Positions 10,801 through 18,428 of a stretch of DNA of 64,000 nucleotides are shown one piece after another. Position 1 is the first letter of the stretch. Every line of letters begins with the position of its first letter. The stretch is from JAEUHM01 sp964538625. GTDB lineage: Bacteria; Verrucomicrobiota; Verrucomicrobiia; Verrucomicrobiales; Verrucomicrobiaceae. The notes beneath the pieces were generated by a model. It worked only from the letters and a program-made list of their open reading frames with translations, was not told the DNA's origin and made no database searches. The stretch is taken from NCBI GenBank assembly GCA_964538625.1, contig CAZIGH010000007.1, positions 1 to 64,000 of the forward strand, written 5' to 3'. The translations under genes were made by a program, and so were the position numbers.

Positions 10801-11133
10801 GATGGTCCAGCTGCCGGTGAGGTTGGTGGTCCAGCCGGTATTGAGGTAATCTGTCCGCACTGAGCCGCCGGTGCCCACCATGCCAGAGGGGTAGCTGGAG
10901 GTTCCGCCCTGAGTCAACGCACCCATTAAAGTGCCAGACAGATTGACGCGCGTGGCCGGAGCCGCGAGGTTGTTTACGGTGGAGCCAGCACCATCAAAGT
11001 TGTAGTAAATGAGTTCCGGAAGGGGGGATGGCTGCGGTCCTGCGGCGTAAGTGGTCGTCAGCAGGGTGAGGGCTGCCATGAGAGCGCCAGCGGTCGTACG
11101 GGCGCATCGGCTGCCGTTGTGGACGGGATTCAT
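4825..11133 (-). CDS. Giant secreted LamG-domain protein with tandem beta-repeat modules
   Basis: The 2102-residue product starts at ATG 11133 with a signal peptide ending near residue 31 (TYAA). Residues about 35-255 form a LamG/concanavalin-type lectin fold (ELIYYNFDGAGS, then GILDEFRIYNRALSQAEI). Residues about 261-1585 are two long diverged copies of one module. Each copy opens with KPDYxxTxTxGG, has GGxGND near its N-terminal part and a GRGAAGA segment in the middle, and closes with FNGEEFxITYLGGDGND. The middle is rich in Gly/Ser/Thr beta-helix-like repeats recalling autotransporter passenger domains. The last 510 residues are non-repetitive, with segments such as RRGTYTGSLTTDG. No autotransporter barrel is present; the upstream gene encodes a separate barrel. 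It is probably an exported adhesin or matrix protein, and its ligand cannot be read from sequence. Confidence 0.8.
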   Translation of the reverse strand: MNPVHNGSRCARTTAGALMAALTLLTTTYAAGPQPSPLPELIYYNFDGAGSTVNNLAAPATRVNLSGTLMGALTQGGTSSYPSGMVGTGGSVRTDYLNTGWTTNLTGSWTISVCLHHIPSAGGQAYYVFGDKTASLFRCIANGTSGPNTLTLRATNIVDVVVQGATIPGEPAVTHFVYDAAAGEIRAYVNGVLKTTVAQTFNPITLTGTSTLKVGGYSSDLVDQALVGVPENGILDEFRIYNRALSQAEIESSWQFGVIPTKPDYEITTTGGQLSIVDISGNGETLTLSAPSAGQILFSVPGRRFRVDGGALRDNDSGPLNLSSITQISVSTELGHDQISIGAFTGLPSLVVSGGEGNDLVTFTGGIAFAPDASLNVDQRNGTDRCIISGQLQLSGTGAATVRTHRDIVLHADASISVEDGDLTLEAHQQAIPLSENFTALDLHGTLSSTGEGKISLLGRGAAGAVAAPGILLEDASISSSGSGTVNLTGTVHGDSGVGSTAVVLRRSTVTSAGSTTITGTGGASPAIAEGALGSAGVVLESTATLTIQGSAQLTVEGTGGQTTGRSHGVLLLGGISGAGQIVSVTGTSLNATPDSTANHGAVIQNTIHIGAGELRITGKAGFDGTDVDLGTGAALTAATQKISGTKTTVGNATLTAGILLQFTADMLSIHTAAALSGSTTEILTKSAARPIELGSADSASILGLTDAELDRITSDTLKIGDSSAGAITQLAALSRSGALELRSGGNISLQTGTITAGALLLDATSTITTKVIGTDADLTSGGPGTLSFGSGDTLHLTITSVADFDMLHVLGAVDLTGLALQLSGTHAPAEYGEHFVIIDNDGSDAITGTFSGLPEGSVMTFNGEEFKITYLGGDGNDVVLYTKPDYLVTSTSGGGPLNVNNPSGTDDALHFSQLAGGDISVTATGRTFTVDNGPVRLGGSGPVSIASGVTTVVLDAGAGDDVIVIGAATGMAPLTIHGGRGNDSVSFTGAIDFKPDADLDVDLTNDDPVPGVDRCTIGAQLTLLGTGSATFKVTRNLILTAGSGVSVVDGDLLLQAHTTGAALVDNFTAIELRGGLVSTGTGSITVHGRGAAGAAEAAGVWIYSADIDGAGDVEVKGTIAGTSAVRSLGLHMVDSGIVAAGELQVTGHSGAGTGTTPEDMASVGILMEQSSLIEGTSGKPMSVSGLSAAITGTGSSAGTVVHGSAIKNTSCHMSLEGTGGTAASGISRGLLITHSARVLCLGVTTSSLNGTAASSVLAPAGVVGSLGCFISTDSLVEGDTAGGSISVTGSSALSDISSRGLVVEGSISGNGAALSLTGTSVNSTSGSAHNDGLMITGTLEAPGQALNLTGSTHSTAGDSFGVSTDAASSITAATLSIVSDSLELGGTATCNTATLRPKTNAFAIGLGSSDTDTLLGLSSAELGRITSGTIVVGHASAGTVEQSAAISLAGDLELRSGASITTGQISTTGEVLLAPGTYVTPSPSGTTITATKVHFATGSNLRIQIASDGAYQGLYVNGEVDVSNAGLDIVGTYVPPPGYTILPVVNDGADPIIGTFISVPEDGEYPFNGEEFIITYLGGDGNDLEMFTYGDPIVTLGPLTLNQDTGLYEHVLTLTNPQPKAMRGVRVTVLNLLRTMQLRTRSHPFLPIYESDIIVPARGSATLTMVYYSGGRRPGNWVPQYLVESLNRDLGPLPGDFSGLYHGMAARTAEVNPRTGSRLIINLTRRGTYTGSLTTDGRTLRLAGVVTIDALHPLNPIIRQTLASIQRQLNVSFEPLHNRIFGELTPLPPPNAAPSTTSQAAPVAPVSGWRHLWRTTAPLNPAPGYKGRHNMALTHDDADASVPQGAAFACLNVAKDDGRFAMSGRLPDGSAITGASFIGPEGQALVFAPLYKNQGSLLGRLQVTLLRPTIPNPSIIPNPVSGTLDWKRPPALPASKDRFYRQGVTLLLQAEGGLYTSPAAGQLIAALPASASGTPNSVMEFVDGGLDIHDGFAQLLRLYNPAPTGTTNKVQLTSPTPYAVSVPVFNSNTGLFSGRFTVPGAVSTPSRRGTYSGMMVPKVGYLLGIGHFLLPQLPAPPQTTANSPILSGKVHFWDNRVPPTP
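6366..10355 (-). repeat. Two tandem diverged modules inside the giant protein gene
   Basis: Two consecutive coding modules, about 8485-10355 (residues 261-880) and 6366-8485 (residues 884-1585), share the same motif order. They start KPDYEITTTGG and KPDYLVTSTSGG, continue with a VDNGPVR-like segment, a GGEGND/GGRGND motif, a DRC(I/T)I segment, GRGAAGA and a closing FNGEEF...YLGGDGND. They are recognisable at protein level but clearly diverged in DNA, so the duplication is old. Confidence 0.75.
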
Positions 11134-11184
11134 GGGAGGGATCGGGTCGGGAGTTGAGAGTAGGTTCGGAAGGGGAGGAGGAGG

Positions 11185-12450
11185 CTAGAAGTTCCAGCCC
11201 ACTCCGATGCGGCCGGTGAAGCCTTTGAGGTCGAGGTCAATATCGGTTTCGCCAGCAGGTTCACTGAGGCTCTGGCCATAGTCGTAGCGTGCGGCGGCGT
11301 TGAGGCTCCAGTTGCGGATGAACTCCCAGCGCAAGCCCAGCTCTCCGTAGGCTCCGGGAAGGATGCTTGTGCCGGAGCTTTTGTCCTTCCATGTGCGGAT
11401 GCTGCGGGTGTCGAGCTTGAGTACTTCTTCCGTGCTGAGTTCCCAGTCCGCCACGTTCGCGGCAAAACCCAGACCCAACTGTGCTTGCACGCGGCCAAGG
11501 GCGAGTGAAACCCGCGGTCCGAGCGAGAAGGTGTGGAGCTTCAGATCAAAGTCCTGCCGCAGGGTGCTGATGTATTCCTCTTCCAGGTGGTAGCGCTCGC
11601 TTCCGTCTGGGGTGCGGACGAACTTGGTATTCAGCAGTGGACCCGGCCCTTCAAAGGTGCCTGCGTAGGGCGCGGAGGGCGGAACGGCGAGGTTGGAGAC
11701 ATCATAGGTGTCTGTGTAGCGCTCGGTCACCTCATTGATGGCGTGGTAGGTCTTGAAGGCCCGTGCAGTGTGGCTGGCACTATCCTGCACAAAGCTGTAA
11801 CCAGCCACCGCAGTGAGTGAGACGGCTCTTTTGTGGAACAGTACCGGGCTTTCAATCTCAGCGAAGAGGCCGGTTCCACTCAGTTCGTCATTCCAGTCTG
11901 TGTTGAAGCGTTGCACTTCCACCGTTTCGTCAAATCGGGTGGTCTGTCCGTGGAAGGAGAGCTGGTCGCCATTCAGCTGACTCGCATTGTCATAGCCCCA
12001 GTTCCAGGTTTGGCCGTTGTTTGCGCTGTCGGCCAGCACGTAACCGTCTGTGTAGTAGCCCTCTTCATCCTCCTCGTAGAAGCTGCGTTCTGGCAGGGAG
12101 AGGTAGTTGCTGGCACGGGTGAATCCGTTCCGAATGGAAAGACTGCCGATTTGCCTCCACTGAACGCCTGCGGTGAACTGCCAGCGTCCTGAGTCCACCA
12201 CGGTGGGTGCGAGCAACTCTGCGGGGGCCTTGGCAGAGGCACTTGTGGCGGCGTCAAGGCGCGCCGTCTTGGACTTGGAGGATGGAGGGCTAAGTTCTGG
12301 TGGTGCAGCTGCCGATCCCAGTGTAATTGCCAAAACCAAAGGGATTACTACACCTGCTAGCTGTCTTAGGTGAACTGACGAAGAAGAAAGGCCAGCGGTT
12401 CCGTTCGGGAACTTGGGTTTTTGGGCCATTTCGTCGGTTATGGGCGGCAT
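11185..12450 (-). CDS. Outer-membrane beta-barrel protein
   Basis: The product has 421 residues and begins with a long N-terminal region. A hydrophobic stretch (LAGVVIPLVLAITLGSAAA) marks an export signal. The rest shows alternating amphipathic strands and ends in IGVGWNF, whose terminal Phe is the usual BAM-complex signal of bacterial outer-membrane barrels. Strand pairs are visible near AVAGYSFVQDS, FSLGPRVSLALG and GAYGELGLRWEF. An in-frame ATG at 12429 (MAQKPKF) is an alternative start, and neither has a strong ribosome-binding site. It is the first gene of the operon, 51 bases before the giant LamG protein, and a near-consensus promoter lies upstream. It may anchor or export the following surface proteins, which is inference from position. 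Confidence 0.75.
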   Translation of the reverse strand: MPPITDEMAQKPKFPNGTAGLSSSSVHLRQLAGVVIPLVLAITLGSAAAPPELSPPSSKSKTARLDAATSASAKAPAELLAPTVVDSGRWQFTAGVQWRQIGSLSIRNGFTRASNYLSLPERSFYEEDEEGYYTDGYVLADSANNGQTWNWGYDNASQLNGDQLSFHGQTTRFDETVEVQRFNTDWNDELSGTGLFAEIESPVLFHKRAVSLTAVAGYSFVQDSASHTARAFKTYHAINEVTERYTDTYDVSNLAVPPSAPYAGTFEGPGPLLNTKFVRTPDGSERYHLEEEYISTLRQDFDLKLHTFSLGPRVSLALGRVQAQLGLGFAANVADWELSTEEVLKLDTRSIRTWKDKSSGTSILPGAYGELGLRWEFIRNWSLNAAARYDYGQSLSEPAGETDIDLDLKGFTGRIGVGWNF

Positions 12451-12500
12451 GGGTTCGGGAGAAAATCCAAGGAGCCACTACCGCTCTATGAATTATGGAA

Positions 12501-12529
12501 ATAATATTTTCAGCGGCTTAATTTGTCAA
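12501..12529 (-). promoter_or_regulatory. Sigma70-type promoter for the surface-protein operon
   Basis: On the minus strand a perfect -35 box TTGACA (12529-12524) is followed after exactly 17 bases by TATTAT (12506-12501), one mismatch from the -10 consensus. The expected start site is near 12494, giving a leader of roughly 45 bases to ATG 12450. The local sequence is strikingly AT-rich in an otherwise GC-rich region. Confidence 0.75.
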
Positions 12530-12937
12530 TAAAAATTAAATATAAACTCGCTCAGCCTGAATGAATCCCCCACCCGCCCGTCTCCTGGAGTGCGGGGCCT
12601 GCGGTCGTCGGCTGAGCTTTCGCCGCACACAGCCGGAGCCGGATGAGAGGGGACTTTCACCACTTTCGGCTCCACTTCGCACCCTGAGGCAGGTGCTAGG
12701 CCTACAAGCCTCGATTTTCCGGGCGGGGCGTCAGGGCTTTCCAATGTGAGCGTGGAGGACCCTCACACGGCTTGCTGAATGGTGTATGGCGGTGGAGAAG
12801 GGGGATTCTGAGTGGAAGCGCCGAGGAGAATGCAGGGCCTGGGGGAAGCAGGGACTCTGAGTCCTGACCTTCTTGGATGGTCGGCGGATATGGGGGCGGA
12901 CCCTTGGGAGGGTATCGCTCCGATTCGGCCGAGCGGT
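12530..12937. other. Intergenic region without a convincing gene
   Basis: These 408 bases separate the surface operon from the esterase gene. Short frames occur on both strands, including a plus-strand one at 12561-12749 with a CGACGRR segment, but none has a start context or a recognisable product. Small imperfect hairpins occur (for example GGACT/AGTCC around 12850-12862 and ACCCT/AGGGT near 12900) and could contribute to termination of the esterase transcript. I see nothing else. Confidence 0.5.
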
Positions 12938-14668
12938 TCACTTTCTCGCTGGTGCCGTGGCCTTGTAGAGGGCCATTTTTTCCTGCAGCTTCTTGTTGAG
13001 CACCTGGTACTCCGGGCTTTTGCGGTCGAGCTTGCCGCGCTGGTCGGCGAGGGCACGGATTTCAGTGAACAGGGCGCGACGTTCTTCGGCGGCCTTTTGT
13101 GCGGTGGGGTCCAGTTTGATCTCCACATCGTCCCAATCGTCGGTGCGGAAGACGGAGGCGGGCAGGCCTTCGCTGTTGACGAGGTTGGCGCCTTCGGGAT
13201 TGGAGGCCCAGGCGTAACGGACGGCGACGGGCTCAGGCACTTGCGGGCTGGAGACGAGGACGCTGCCTGAGCTGTCGATCTTCGCCTCCGCCCAGTGCCA
13301 GACTTTGTCCGCACCTGCGATTTCGAAGCGCTTCAGCGGTTGGCCGTTGCGTGACTTAAGTCCTTTTCCTGCATGGTCGAAGGTGATGCGGATGGTGCCG
13401 TCTTTGATCTGGAAGGTTCGGAAGAGTGGTCCTGAGTAAACGATGTCTCTGCCGTAGTCCTTGGCCAGTGCCCAGAGGGCGAGACGTTCGCCGGGGGCTT
13501 GTTTGTTTTTGGGGTGGATGTCATCCGCCTGGCCGACGTCGTTGGTGACGGCCATGCCTGTCTTTGGGGTGGTGGCAAGGATGAGCCTCATGCGGTCTTG
13601 CAGGAGGGCCCAGGAATCAGGCGTGCCAGGGGAGGTGGAAGGGGCGCGGTAGCTGGCGAGCTGGACAAAGTAGAAGGAGAACTCATCTGCCCAGCGTTTG
13701 CGCCAGTCATTGATCATGAGGGGCAGGGTCTGATCATAGGGCACGGCTCCGGGCCTGGCGTTGGCCTCGCCTTGGTACCAGATGGCGCCGCGCATGGTGT
13801 AGCCGGTGAAGGGGTGGATCATGGAGGCGTAGAGCACGCCGGGTCTGCCCTCGGTGAGCAGTGGGCGCTTGGGCATATCCGGCTTCTTTGGCAGGCGTTT
13901 GCGCTCATCAGCGGACTTGCCTTTAGCAGCGGCCATGGTGGTGCGCCACTCCTCCAGCCTTTTGGCGTAAGTGGCCTGGGCTTGGGCATCATCGTAGGTG
14001 CTGTCGTCCCGGAGCATGGCATCCACGAGGGCCTTGGTGCCGGGCAGGGTGTTCAGCGTCTCGCGGCTGGTGAAGGTCTCCACGGGCTTTCCGCCCCAGG
14101 CGGACTTGATGACGCCCACGGGAACGCCCAGCTCCTGGTGCAGCTTGCGGGCGAAGAAGAACGCCACGGCGGAGAAGGTGGGAACGGTCTGCGGAGTGGA
14201 GGCCTCCCACTTGCCCTCGATGTCTTCCTGATTCTCGGCAGCGGTGACGAGGGGGGCATTGAACATGCGCAGGGCGGGCAGATTCGATGTGGCGATGAGG
14301 TCCGCATATTCCGGCGTGCGGTTCATGGTGTAATACATGTTCGACTGGCCGGAGGCGAACCACACTTCGCCCACGAGCACGTCTCTGATCTCACGTTTCT
14401 CAGCGCCAGCGGAGATGGTGAGCACGGCACCGGTGGCATCAGCGGCACCGGTGTCGATCTGGGTGCGCCACCTGCCATCCGGAGTGGCGGTGGTTCTGGC
14501 GGATCTGCCTTTGAATGAAACGGTGACTTCAGCTCCTGCGGTGGCTTTTCCCCAAATGGCGGCCTGGCGCTCGCGCTGAAGCACCATGCCGTCGGAGAAG
14601 AAGTGAGGCAAACTCAGCTCGGCGAAGAGAAGAGTGGGTGTGGAAAGCAGGAAGAGAAGGGTTCTCAT
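12938..14668 (-). CDS. Sialate O-acetylesterase family protein (SASA)
   Basis: The 576-residue protein has a signal peptide (MRTLLFLLSTPTLLFA) and the family opening LPHFFSDGMVLQRE. The catalytic serine is S109 in ASGQSNM, and the catalytic His/Asp pair lies in ADDIHP near residue 385. GAIWYQGEAN is the conserved central block of the SASA/DUF303 esterases, which belong to the SGNH fold. Length and motif order are normal for verrucomicrobial members. The family removes O-acetyl groups from sialic acids or from plant polysaccharides; which substrate applies here cannot be told. The protein is exported, so it acts in the periplasm or outside. It stands alone, about 90 bases from the subtilase gene. 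Confidence 0.9.
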   Translation of the reverse strand: MRTLLFLLSTPTLLFAELSLPHFFSDGMVLQRERQAAIWGKATAGAEVTVSFKGRSARTTATPDGRWRTQIDTGAADATGAVLTISAGAEKREIRDVLVGEVWFASGQSNMYYTMNRTPEYADLIATSNLPALRMFNAPLVTAAENQEDIEGKWEASTPQTVPTFSAVAFFFARKLHQELGVPVGVIKSAWGGKPVETFTSRETLNTLPGTKALVDAMLRDDSTYDDAQAQATYAKRLEEWRTTMAAAKGKSADERKRLPKKPDMPKRPLLTEGRPGVLYASMIHPFTGYTMRGAIWYQGEANARPGAVPYDQTLPLMINDWRKRWADEFSFYFVQLASYRAPSTSPGTPDSWALLQDRMRLILATTPKTGMAVTNDVGQADDIHPKNKQAPGERLALWALAKDYGRDIVYSGPLFRTFQIKDGTIRITFDHAGKGLKSRNGQPLKRFEIAGADKVWHWAEAKIDSSGSVLVSSPQVPEPVAVRYAWASNPEGANLVNSEGLPASVFRTDDWDDVEIKLDPTAQKAAEERRALFTEIRALADQRGKLDRKSPEYQVLNKKLQEKMALYKATAPARK

Positions 14669-14759
14669 GCTCGGGGCTAACGGGGTGCGACCGGCGCAGC
14701 TTGCACGTTTTCACCGGCTGAGTGCTGGGAGAGCTAGGGTCAGTCTGATGCGCCACGGG

Positions 14760-16103
14760 CTACTTCAGCCACACCACGCCGTGGCCCACTTTGTCCGGAG
14801 AGGCTCCAGTGGGTCGGGCAGTGGCTTTGAGGACGCGGAGGATGTCGGCGGATTTGACTCCTCTGCCCAGGTAAGTGGCGATGACGCCGCTGACGATGGC
14901 GGCCGACTGGCTGGTGCCGCTGGCATTGGCCATTTTGTCGAGATCCCAGGCAACTGGTAAGCCCACGCCGGGAGCGGTGAAGTCCAGGTTTTTGCCGGAG
15001 TTGGAGAACCAAGCCTGTTTTTGGTTCCGGTCCACGCTGCCTACGCTGATGACTTTTTCAAAGCCGGCAGGGAAGGCGAGTTGGTCGTAGTTTTCATTCC
15101 CAGCGGCTGCCACGACGATGGCCCCCTTCCCTACCGCGTAGTCCACGGCTCGCCGCAGGAGCGTGCTGTCGTCGTAACCGCCGAGGCTGATGTTGATAAT
15201 GTGAGCGCCGCGATCTGCTGCGGTGATGATGCCCTGGGCCAGCACGGTGGAGACGCTGATGCCTTTCTCATTTGCCACCCGTATGTCCAGCAGTGTCGCG
15301 CCCGGGGCTATGCCGGGCACGCGTTCGTCCTGGCCTGCGATGAGGGATGCCACGCTGGTGCCGTGTCCGTGAGGCTGCTTGCCATCCTGTACGAGGTCCA
15401 TGCGGGTGATCTGCCGCTCGCCGAAGGTGGGGTGAGACTGCAAGCCGGTGTCCAGCACGGCGACGGTGATCCCCTGCCCCCAGTCGGAGCGGTCTCCCAC
15501 TGCATTGACGGCCTGGAGAAAGCTATCACCCAGTGCCACTGCTCCGCCCTCGTTATTCGGGGCTGTGGAGGGCTGGATCTGCGGTGTGCTGAGCCAGATA
15601 TTGGGTTCCACTTCAGGCCGGTTTGCCGAGCCGCGGCTGCCGTCGAGGTAGCGTTGCAAACTGGCCAAGTCATCGAAGCCCACACGGGCGCTGTTCAGTG
15701 CGGGCAGCTGGGACAACACTTCCAGCCCCAGACTAGGTGCTGCGTTGACAAAGGCGCGTAAGGAACCGGCATCGGGAAATCTCAGCACTGCTTCATTCGG
15801 CACGGAAGTGGGACCTCCCAGCAGGGCGCGCAGCGCGTCCATGGCGGCGCTGAAGTAGGGTGGTAGGCTGGCGGAAGATGCCGCTGCGGAAGGTGAGGCC
15901 TCAGGGGATGAGGAGGAACCCGCCTGTGAAGGGAATGCTGTGGCTGGTGTGGCTCCCCTTTCCGCTGCCTGAGCCGCAGCCTTGCTCTCTCGGTTCCGAT
16001 TCACCTGGTGAAACAAGCTCCAGATGGCCGCCACCGCTGCCAGCACCAGCACCAAGGTAACCCAGGGTGAGGAGGTGGCCGGTGGCGAGGAATGAGATTT
16101 CAT
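14760..16103 (-). CDS. Membrane-anchored subtilisin-like serine protease (S8)
   Basis: The catalytic triad is visible: D218 (VAVLDTG), H247 (GHGTSVASLIAG) and S398 (ASGTSQSAAIVSGV), with the oxyanion Asn at N336 (AAAGNEN). Residues 14-30 form one hydrophobic segment (WVTLVLVLAAVAAIWSL) with no cleavage site, so this is probably an N-terminal membrane anchor. A low-complexity Ala/Ser/Pro linker follows to about residue 82. Residues about 83-180 are a propeptide-like region before the protease domain. The arrangement resembles fervidolysin-type subtilases. The gene is divergent from the aminotransferase at 16212. The target is unknown. Confidence 0.9.
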   Translation of the reverse strand: MKSHSSPPATSSPWVTLVLVLAAVAAIWSLFHQVNRNRESKAAAQAAERGATPATAFPSQAGSSSSPEASPSAAASSASLPPYFSAAMDALRALLGGPTSVPNEAVLRFPDAGSLRAFVNAAPSLGLEVLSQLPALNSARVGFDDLASLQRYLDGSRGSANRPEVEPNIWLSTPQIQPSTAPNNEGGAVALGDSFLQAVNAVGDRSDWGQGITVAVLDTGLQSHPTFGERQITRMDLVQDGKQPHGHGTSVASLIAGQDERVPGIAPGATLLDIRVANEKGISVSTVLAQGIITAADRGAHIINISLGGYDDSTLLRRAVDYAVGKGAIVVAAAGNENYDQLAFPAGFEKVISVGSVDRNQKQAWFSNSGKNLDFTAPGVGLPVAWDLDKMANASGTSQSAAIVSGVIATYLGRGVKSADILRVLKATARPTGASPDKVGHGVVWLK

Positions 16104-16211
16104 GTGATGAGAGGAACGCTCGCCCTCATGCGTGGGAGTCGCCAGCGAGAAAACCCTTCCCGCAGTGAACCGGTGAAGTACGACTTGCGTTTTTCGGGTG
16201 TTCCCTCTCGT

Positions 16212-17558
16212 ATGCTGCCCATGCCATACGAGTTCCCAAAATCACAAGCTCTTTACACCCGTGCCCAAAGCAGCATCGCTGGGGGTATCAACAGCGGCAT
16301 CCGCAAGCTGGAAGTGCCGGTGCCGCTATATTTCGATCACGGAAAAGGCAGTCGGCTCTTTGATGTGGATGGGAATGAGTTCATCGACTTCCAGACGGGC
16401 CAGGGTGCCCTGCTCTACGGACACGCGCCGTCCGGCATGGCTGAGGCCGTGGCCGAACAAGCAAGGAAAGGCACGCACTGGGCGGCGCAGTGTGAGCTGG
16501 AGATCGAGGTAGCGGAGCGTCTTCAGTCCATGATCCCAGGGGCCGAGCGGGTGCGCTTCAACAACTCCGCCACCGAAGTGGTTCTCACCGCACTGCGACT
16601 GGCCCGGGCACACACGGGCAGGCGTCTGGTTCTTAAGTTTGAAGGTCATTACCATGGCTGGGCGGATGAGGGGCTGGTGGGTTTCGCGCCGCCGCCGGAC
16701 AAGTGGGGCAGTGATGAGGAACCCACGCGCCTGCACCCGAGCCAGGGGGTGATTCCAGAAGTGCTGGACCAGTTCGTCGTAGCCCGCTGGAATGACCCGG
16801 AGCATCTCCGGCGGCGGGTGGATGCCTACCGCGGCCAGATAGCGGCCATCATTTTCGAGCCCGTCCTCTGCAACACCGGCTGCATGATGCCCGTGCCTGG
16901 AATGCTGGAGACGATCCGCGAACTCTGCGACCGGGATGGCATGATGATGATCGCGGACGAAACCATCTGCGGCTTCCGCTTCGGGGCGGGTGGGGCGCAG
17001 CAGTTCCTCGGCTTCACGCCAGATCTGACCATCCTAGGCAAGGCGATCGGGGGTGGTGTACCCTTTGCCGCGCTGGTGGGCAAAGCGGATTCCTTTGCAA
17101 AAATCCTGAGTGGCGAAGTGGTGCATGCCGGCACGCTGAATGCGAACCCGCTCTGTCTCGCCGCAGCGAAGTGGTGCCTGGACGAGGTTCTCTCCAAAGG
17201 CGCAGGGCACCCTGCGGAACTCATTCGCTTGGGCGAGAGACTCATGACGGGTCTGTCATCACTGGCAGGCGAGCATCAGATACCGCTGCGTCCACAGGGC
17301 CCCGGGTTAGTGTTCCATTCCGCCATGCTCAAGCCCGGAGCTAGCGAAGGACCCATGCGAGACTACCGGGACTACGTCAGCCGCCACGACGCGCCACGCT
17401 GGGCGAAACTCCGCCGTTGCCTGCTGGAGGAAGGTGTCCGAGCCATTGAGCGCGGCCTGTGGTTCATCAGCCTAGCGCACACGGAGGCAGACATAGACGA
17501 GGCACTCTCGAGAGCGGCGCGTGCATTCCGGCGCTTTTCTGATATGGAAGCGGCATGA
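16212..17558 (+). CDS. Class III aminotransferase, glutamate-1-semialdehyde aminomutase-like
   Basis: This is a PLP enzyme of fold type I. The Schiff-base lysine is K277, counted from 16212, in TILGKAIGGG, and the cofactor aspartate lies in IADETICGFR. NNSATEVVLTALRLAR and KFEGHYHGWAD are typical of the HemL/GSA aminomutase subgroup. The frame is open further upstream, but MLPMPYEF (16212) or MPYEF (16221) fits the family start and leaves 108 bases of divergent promoter space. Some members are true haem-pathway enzymes and others act on different amino/keto substrates. Nothing next to it belongs to tetrapyrrole synthesis, so I do not assign hemL. The stop overlaps the start of the mutarotase gene by four bases. 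Confidence 0.85.
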   Translation: MLPMPYEFPKSQALYTRAQSSIAGGINSGIRKLEVPVPLYFDHGKGSRLFDVDGNEFIDFQTGQGALLYGHAPSGMAEAVAEQARKGTHWAAQCELEIEVAERLQSMIPGAERVRFNNSATEVVLTALRLARAHTGRRLVLKFEGHYHGWADEGLVGFAPPPDKWGSDEEPTRLHPSQGVIPEVLDQFVVARWNDPEHLRRRVDAYRGQIAAIIFEPVLCNTGCMMPVPGMLETIRELCDRDGMMMIADETICGFRFGAGGAQQFLGFTPDLTILGKAIGGGVPFAALVGKADSFAKILSGEVVHAGTLNANPLCLAAAKWCLDEVLSKGAGHPAELIRLGERLMTGLSSLAGEHQIPLRPQGPGLVFHSAMLKPGASEGPMRDYRDYVSRHDAPRWAKLRRCLLEEGVRAIERGLWFISLAHTEADIDEALSRAARAFRRFSDMEAA

Positions 17559-18376
17559 CGACGCCCGGCATTCATGGTCTCCCGAAGGTTCAGCTTCACA
17601 CTGCGGACGGCGCGAGTGCGGAGATCTACCTCCACGGCGCTCACCTGACTTCTTGGCGGACTGCGGATGGCATGGAGCGCCTGTACCTGAGTCCGCGATC
17701 CGAGTTCAAGGAGGGCGCGGCTATCCGCGGCGGGGTGCCGGTGATTTTTCCGCAGTTCTCGGGTCTGGGGCCGCTGCCGAAGCACGGTTTCGCACGCAAC
17801 CACGCTTGGGAACTGGTGCCAGGTCAGGCAGGCGAGACGACCCTTCGCTTCGACGGCAATGAGCAGACGCACAAACTCTGGCCTCAGCGCTACCGCACGG
17901 AGCTGACCATTCGCATAGCGGGACAAACGCTGGAGATGACGTTGAAGGTGGAGAACCGAGGCGATGCTGGCTTTGACTTTCATGCCGCGCTGCATGGCTA
18001 CTACGAAGTGGCATCGAGCACCGAGTGCACGGTGACCGGGCTGGGCGGCTTGATGTGGAGGAACAATCCCACAGCCACCGTGCATGAGGACTCTGAGGAA
18101 GTGATCCACTTCGGAGAGGAGGTGGACCGCACGATTTATGGATCCTCAGACCGGGTCATCCACCTCACTGGAGGGGGCAGCCGCTATCGGTTCACGCAGG
18201 AGGGTTTTCAGGACAGCGTAGTGTGGAACCCGGGTCCGAAAGTCTGTGCGAACATCCCTGACCTGGAGCCCGAGAGCTGGCTGCACTACATCTGCGTGGA
18301 GGCCGCCAGCGTTCGGCAGCCGGTGCATCTGGCTCCCGGGGAGCAGTGGCAAGCCACCCAGCGGGTGCTGGCCTGA
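17555..18376 (+). CDS. D-hexose-6-phosphate mutarotase (aldose 1-epimerase superfamily)
   Basis: The 273-residue protein matches the YeaD/YMR099C group of galactose-mutarotase-fold enzymes, which interconvert alpha and beta anomers of hexose 6-phosphates. Diagnostic stretches are GGVPVIFPQFSG and LPKHGFARNHAWEL, the latter with the conserved His/Arg pair. A second conserved block is FHAALHGYYEV, where the second catalytic His sits. The start overlaps the aminotransferase stop as ATGA, which implies translational coupling. No export signal is present, so the protein is cytoplasmic. Confidence 0.9.
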   Translation: MTTPGIHGLPKVQLHTADGASAEIYLHGAHLTSWRTADGMERLYLSPRSEFKEGAAIRGGVPVIFPQFSGLGPLPKHGFARNHAWELVPGQAGETTLRFDGNEQTHKLWPQRYRTELTIRIAGQTLEMTLKVENRGDAGFDFHAALHGYYEVASSTECTVTGLGGLMWRNNPTATVHEDSEEVIHFGEEVDRTIYGSSDRVIHLTGGGSRYRFTQEGFQDSVVWNPGPKVCANIPDLEPESWLHYICVEAASVRQPVHLAPGEQWQATQRVLA

Positions 18377-18428
18377 GCAACTCCCGTCTTGCCCGGCGGC
18401 GGATTTGCCCTACTTTCTGCACCCCACC

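Noticed and set aside
1..12450. Prophage remnant suggested by the tail-fibre-like protein
   Set aside because: No capsid, terminase, integrase or lysis genes, and all proteins have Sec signal peptides.
12561..12749. Possible 62-residue protein with a CGACG motif
   Set aside because: A single CxxC, no family match by eye, and no ribosome-binding site or conserved context.
16212..17558. Assignment as hemL
   Set aside because: The subgroup contains enzymes with other substrates and no tetrapyrrole gene is adjacent, so only the family is named.
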